From Sporomusa sp. (GTDB lineage: Bacteria > Bacillota_C > Negativicutes > Sporomusales > Sporomusaceae), in assembly GCA_029256645.1 (NCBI GenBank), contig JAQSXM010000184.1, positions 1-6,956 of the forward strand: DNA of 6,956 bases, written 5' to 3'. A program made the translations under genes and the position numbers. The notes beneath the pieces are model-generated. The model saw only the letters and a list, made by a program, of their open reading frames with translations. It was not told the origin of the DNA and searched no databases. The number at the start of each line of letters is the position of its first letter. Within the stretch, counting starts at the first letter, position 1. Positions 6,733 to 6,956 of the stretch are shown piece after piece.

Positions 6733-6773
6733 GTAGACCCTGCGGGGCTATGGTGGCGACGGACTGCGTTGCC
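6733..6773 (+). other. Two adjacent hairpins in the G+C-richer island (possible structured RNA)
   Basis: First hairpin: GTAG-A-CCC (6733–6740) against GGG-G-CTAT (6744–6751), with one A·G mismatch, one G·T wobble and a TGC loop. Second hairpin: GGCGACG (6755–6761) against CGTTGCC (6767–6773), with one G·T wobble and the loop GACTG. A third, GCATG/CATGC (6798–6802, 6809–6813), follows, and GGTTT/AAACC (6777–6781, 6846–6850) could close the segment around it. The stems are read by eye and no folding was computed. Confidence 0.3.
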
Positions 6774-6884
6774 GTAGGTTTGCTTGGGTGGTTATCTGCA
6801 TGGATTGACATGCTGTGGCTGGCGTGGATGAATCGATTATGGTTAAAACCTGATTTCAATCTGTTTTACTTATATATGTGAAAT

Positions 6885-6899
6885 TATGTACAATACATA
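6885..6899. repeat. Small perfect inverted repeat TATGTA-CAA-TACATA
   Basis: Six-bp arms with a 3-bp centre in an A+T-rich, promoter-like stretch near the right edge. It has the size of a dimeric regulator site for a gene beyond the window, but such short A/T palindromes also arise by chance. Confidence 0.3.
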
Positions 6900-6956
6900 C
6901 TGTTATAACTGACCTTATTACAGGCTTTTTAAATGTTGTATGATAGAACCCCACCT

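Larger units (their letters stand above)
6426..6956. other. 531-bp region without a convincing gene
   Basis: Neither strand shows an ORF with both a ribosome-binding site and recognisable protein. The left part is A+T-rich with small hairpins, e.g. TGTAG/CTACA (6468–6472, 6478–6482) around CCCGC, and GCTA/TAGC near 6492–6503. The middle holds a perfect AGCGT/ACGCT pair (6602–6606, 6630–6634). About 6721–6835 is clearly richer in G+C and G, with further hairpins. The right end (6850–6945) is A+T-rich and promoter-like, with TATGAT at 6939–6944 but no good -35. I could not match it to a riboswitch, T-box, tRNA, SRP RNA, RNase P or tmRNA. It may be the leader of a gene beyond the window, an unrecognised RNA or decayed sequence. 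Confidence 0.6.

Noticed and set aside
6552..6881. 109-codon + strand ORF, Trp-rich at its C-terminal end
   Set aside because: No ribosome-binding site before the ATG, no recognisable domain, an abrupt composition change at about 6720, and overlap with several hairpins. It may be chance or a decayed remnant.
6911..6932. Terminator-like CCT…AGGCTTTTT
   Set aside because: Only a 3-bp stem can form, too weak for intrinsic termination.

Overview
The window reads as a stretch of Firmicutes chromosome. The best guess is a spore-forming member of the Negativicutes (Sporomusa/Pelosinus type). That placement is an inference from the long-form HflX, the hflX–ynbB-type gene pair, the VanW–G5 envelope protein, an A+T-rich composition and a near-ideal SigH-type promoter; no rRNA or other marker is present to confirm it. 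All five supported genes lie on the + strand.

Region 1 (1–2555): the 3' part of hflX, whose frame is still open at the left edge, is followed directly by a PLP-dependent 'methionine gamma-lyase/aluminium resistance' protein (B. subtilis YnbB family). The downstream ribosome-binding site lies inside the last codons of hflX. This pair is conserved in many Firmicutes. In Bacillus it precedes glnR-glnA, but here it is followed by unrelated genes.

Region 2 (2556–4920): a 121-bp gap carries a sequence matching the SigH consensus at both boxes with an 11-nt spacer. It drives, by inference, a gene for a membrane-anchored protein with an acidic pentapeptide-repeat stalk and C-terminal TPR-like helices. 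A protein with two PRC-barrel-like domains follows 26 nt later with a strong ribosome-binding site, so the two are probably one operon. An 18-bp palindrome and a short intrinsic terminator close the unit.

Region 3 (4921–6425): a single gene for an exported or membrane-anchored VanW-family protein (signal anchor, peptidoglycan-binding-like region, VanW domain, G5 domain), closed by a perfect 19-bp-stem terminator that should work in both directions.

Region 4 (6426–6956): no convincing gene. It holds several hairpins and a G+C-richer island of uncertain meaning, and is either the leader of a gene beyond the window, a structured RNA or decayed sequence.

The strongest items for follow-up are the 16-copy in-frame 15-bp repeat, the SigH-type promoter before it, and the unexplained structured region at the right end. 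I see no evidence for a defence system, mobile element or CRISPR array.
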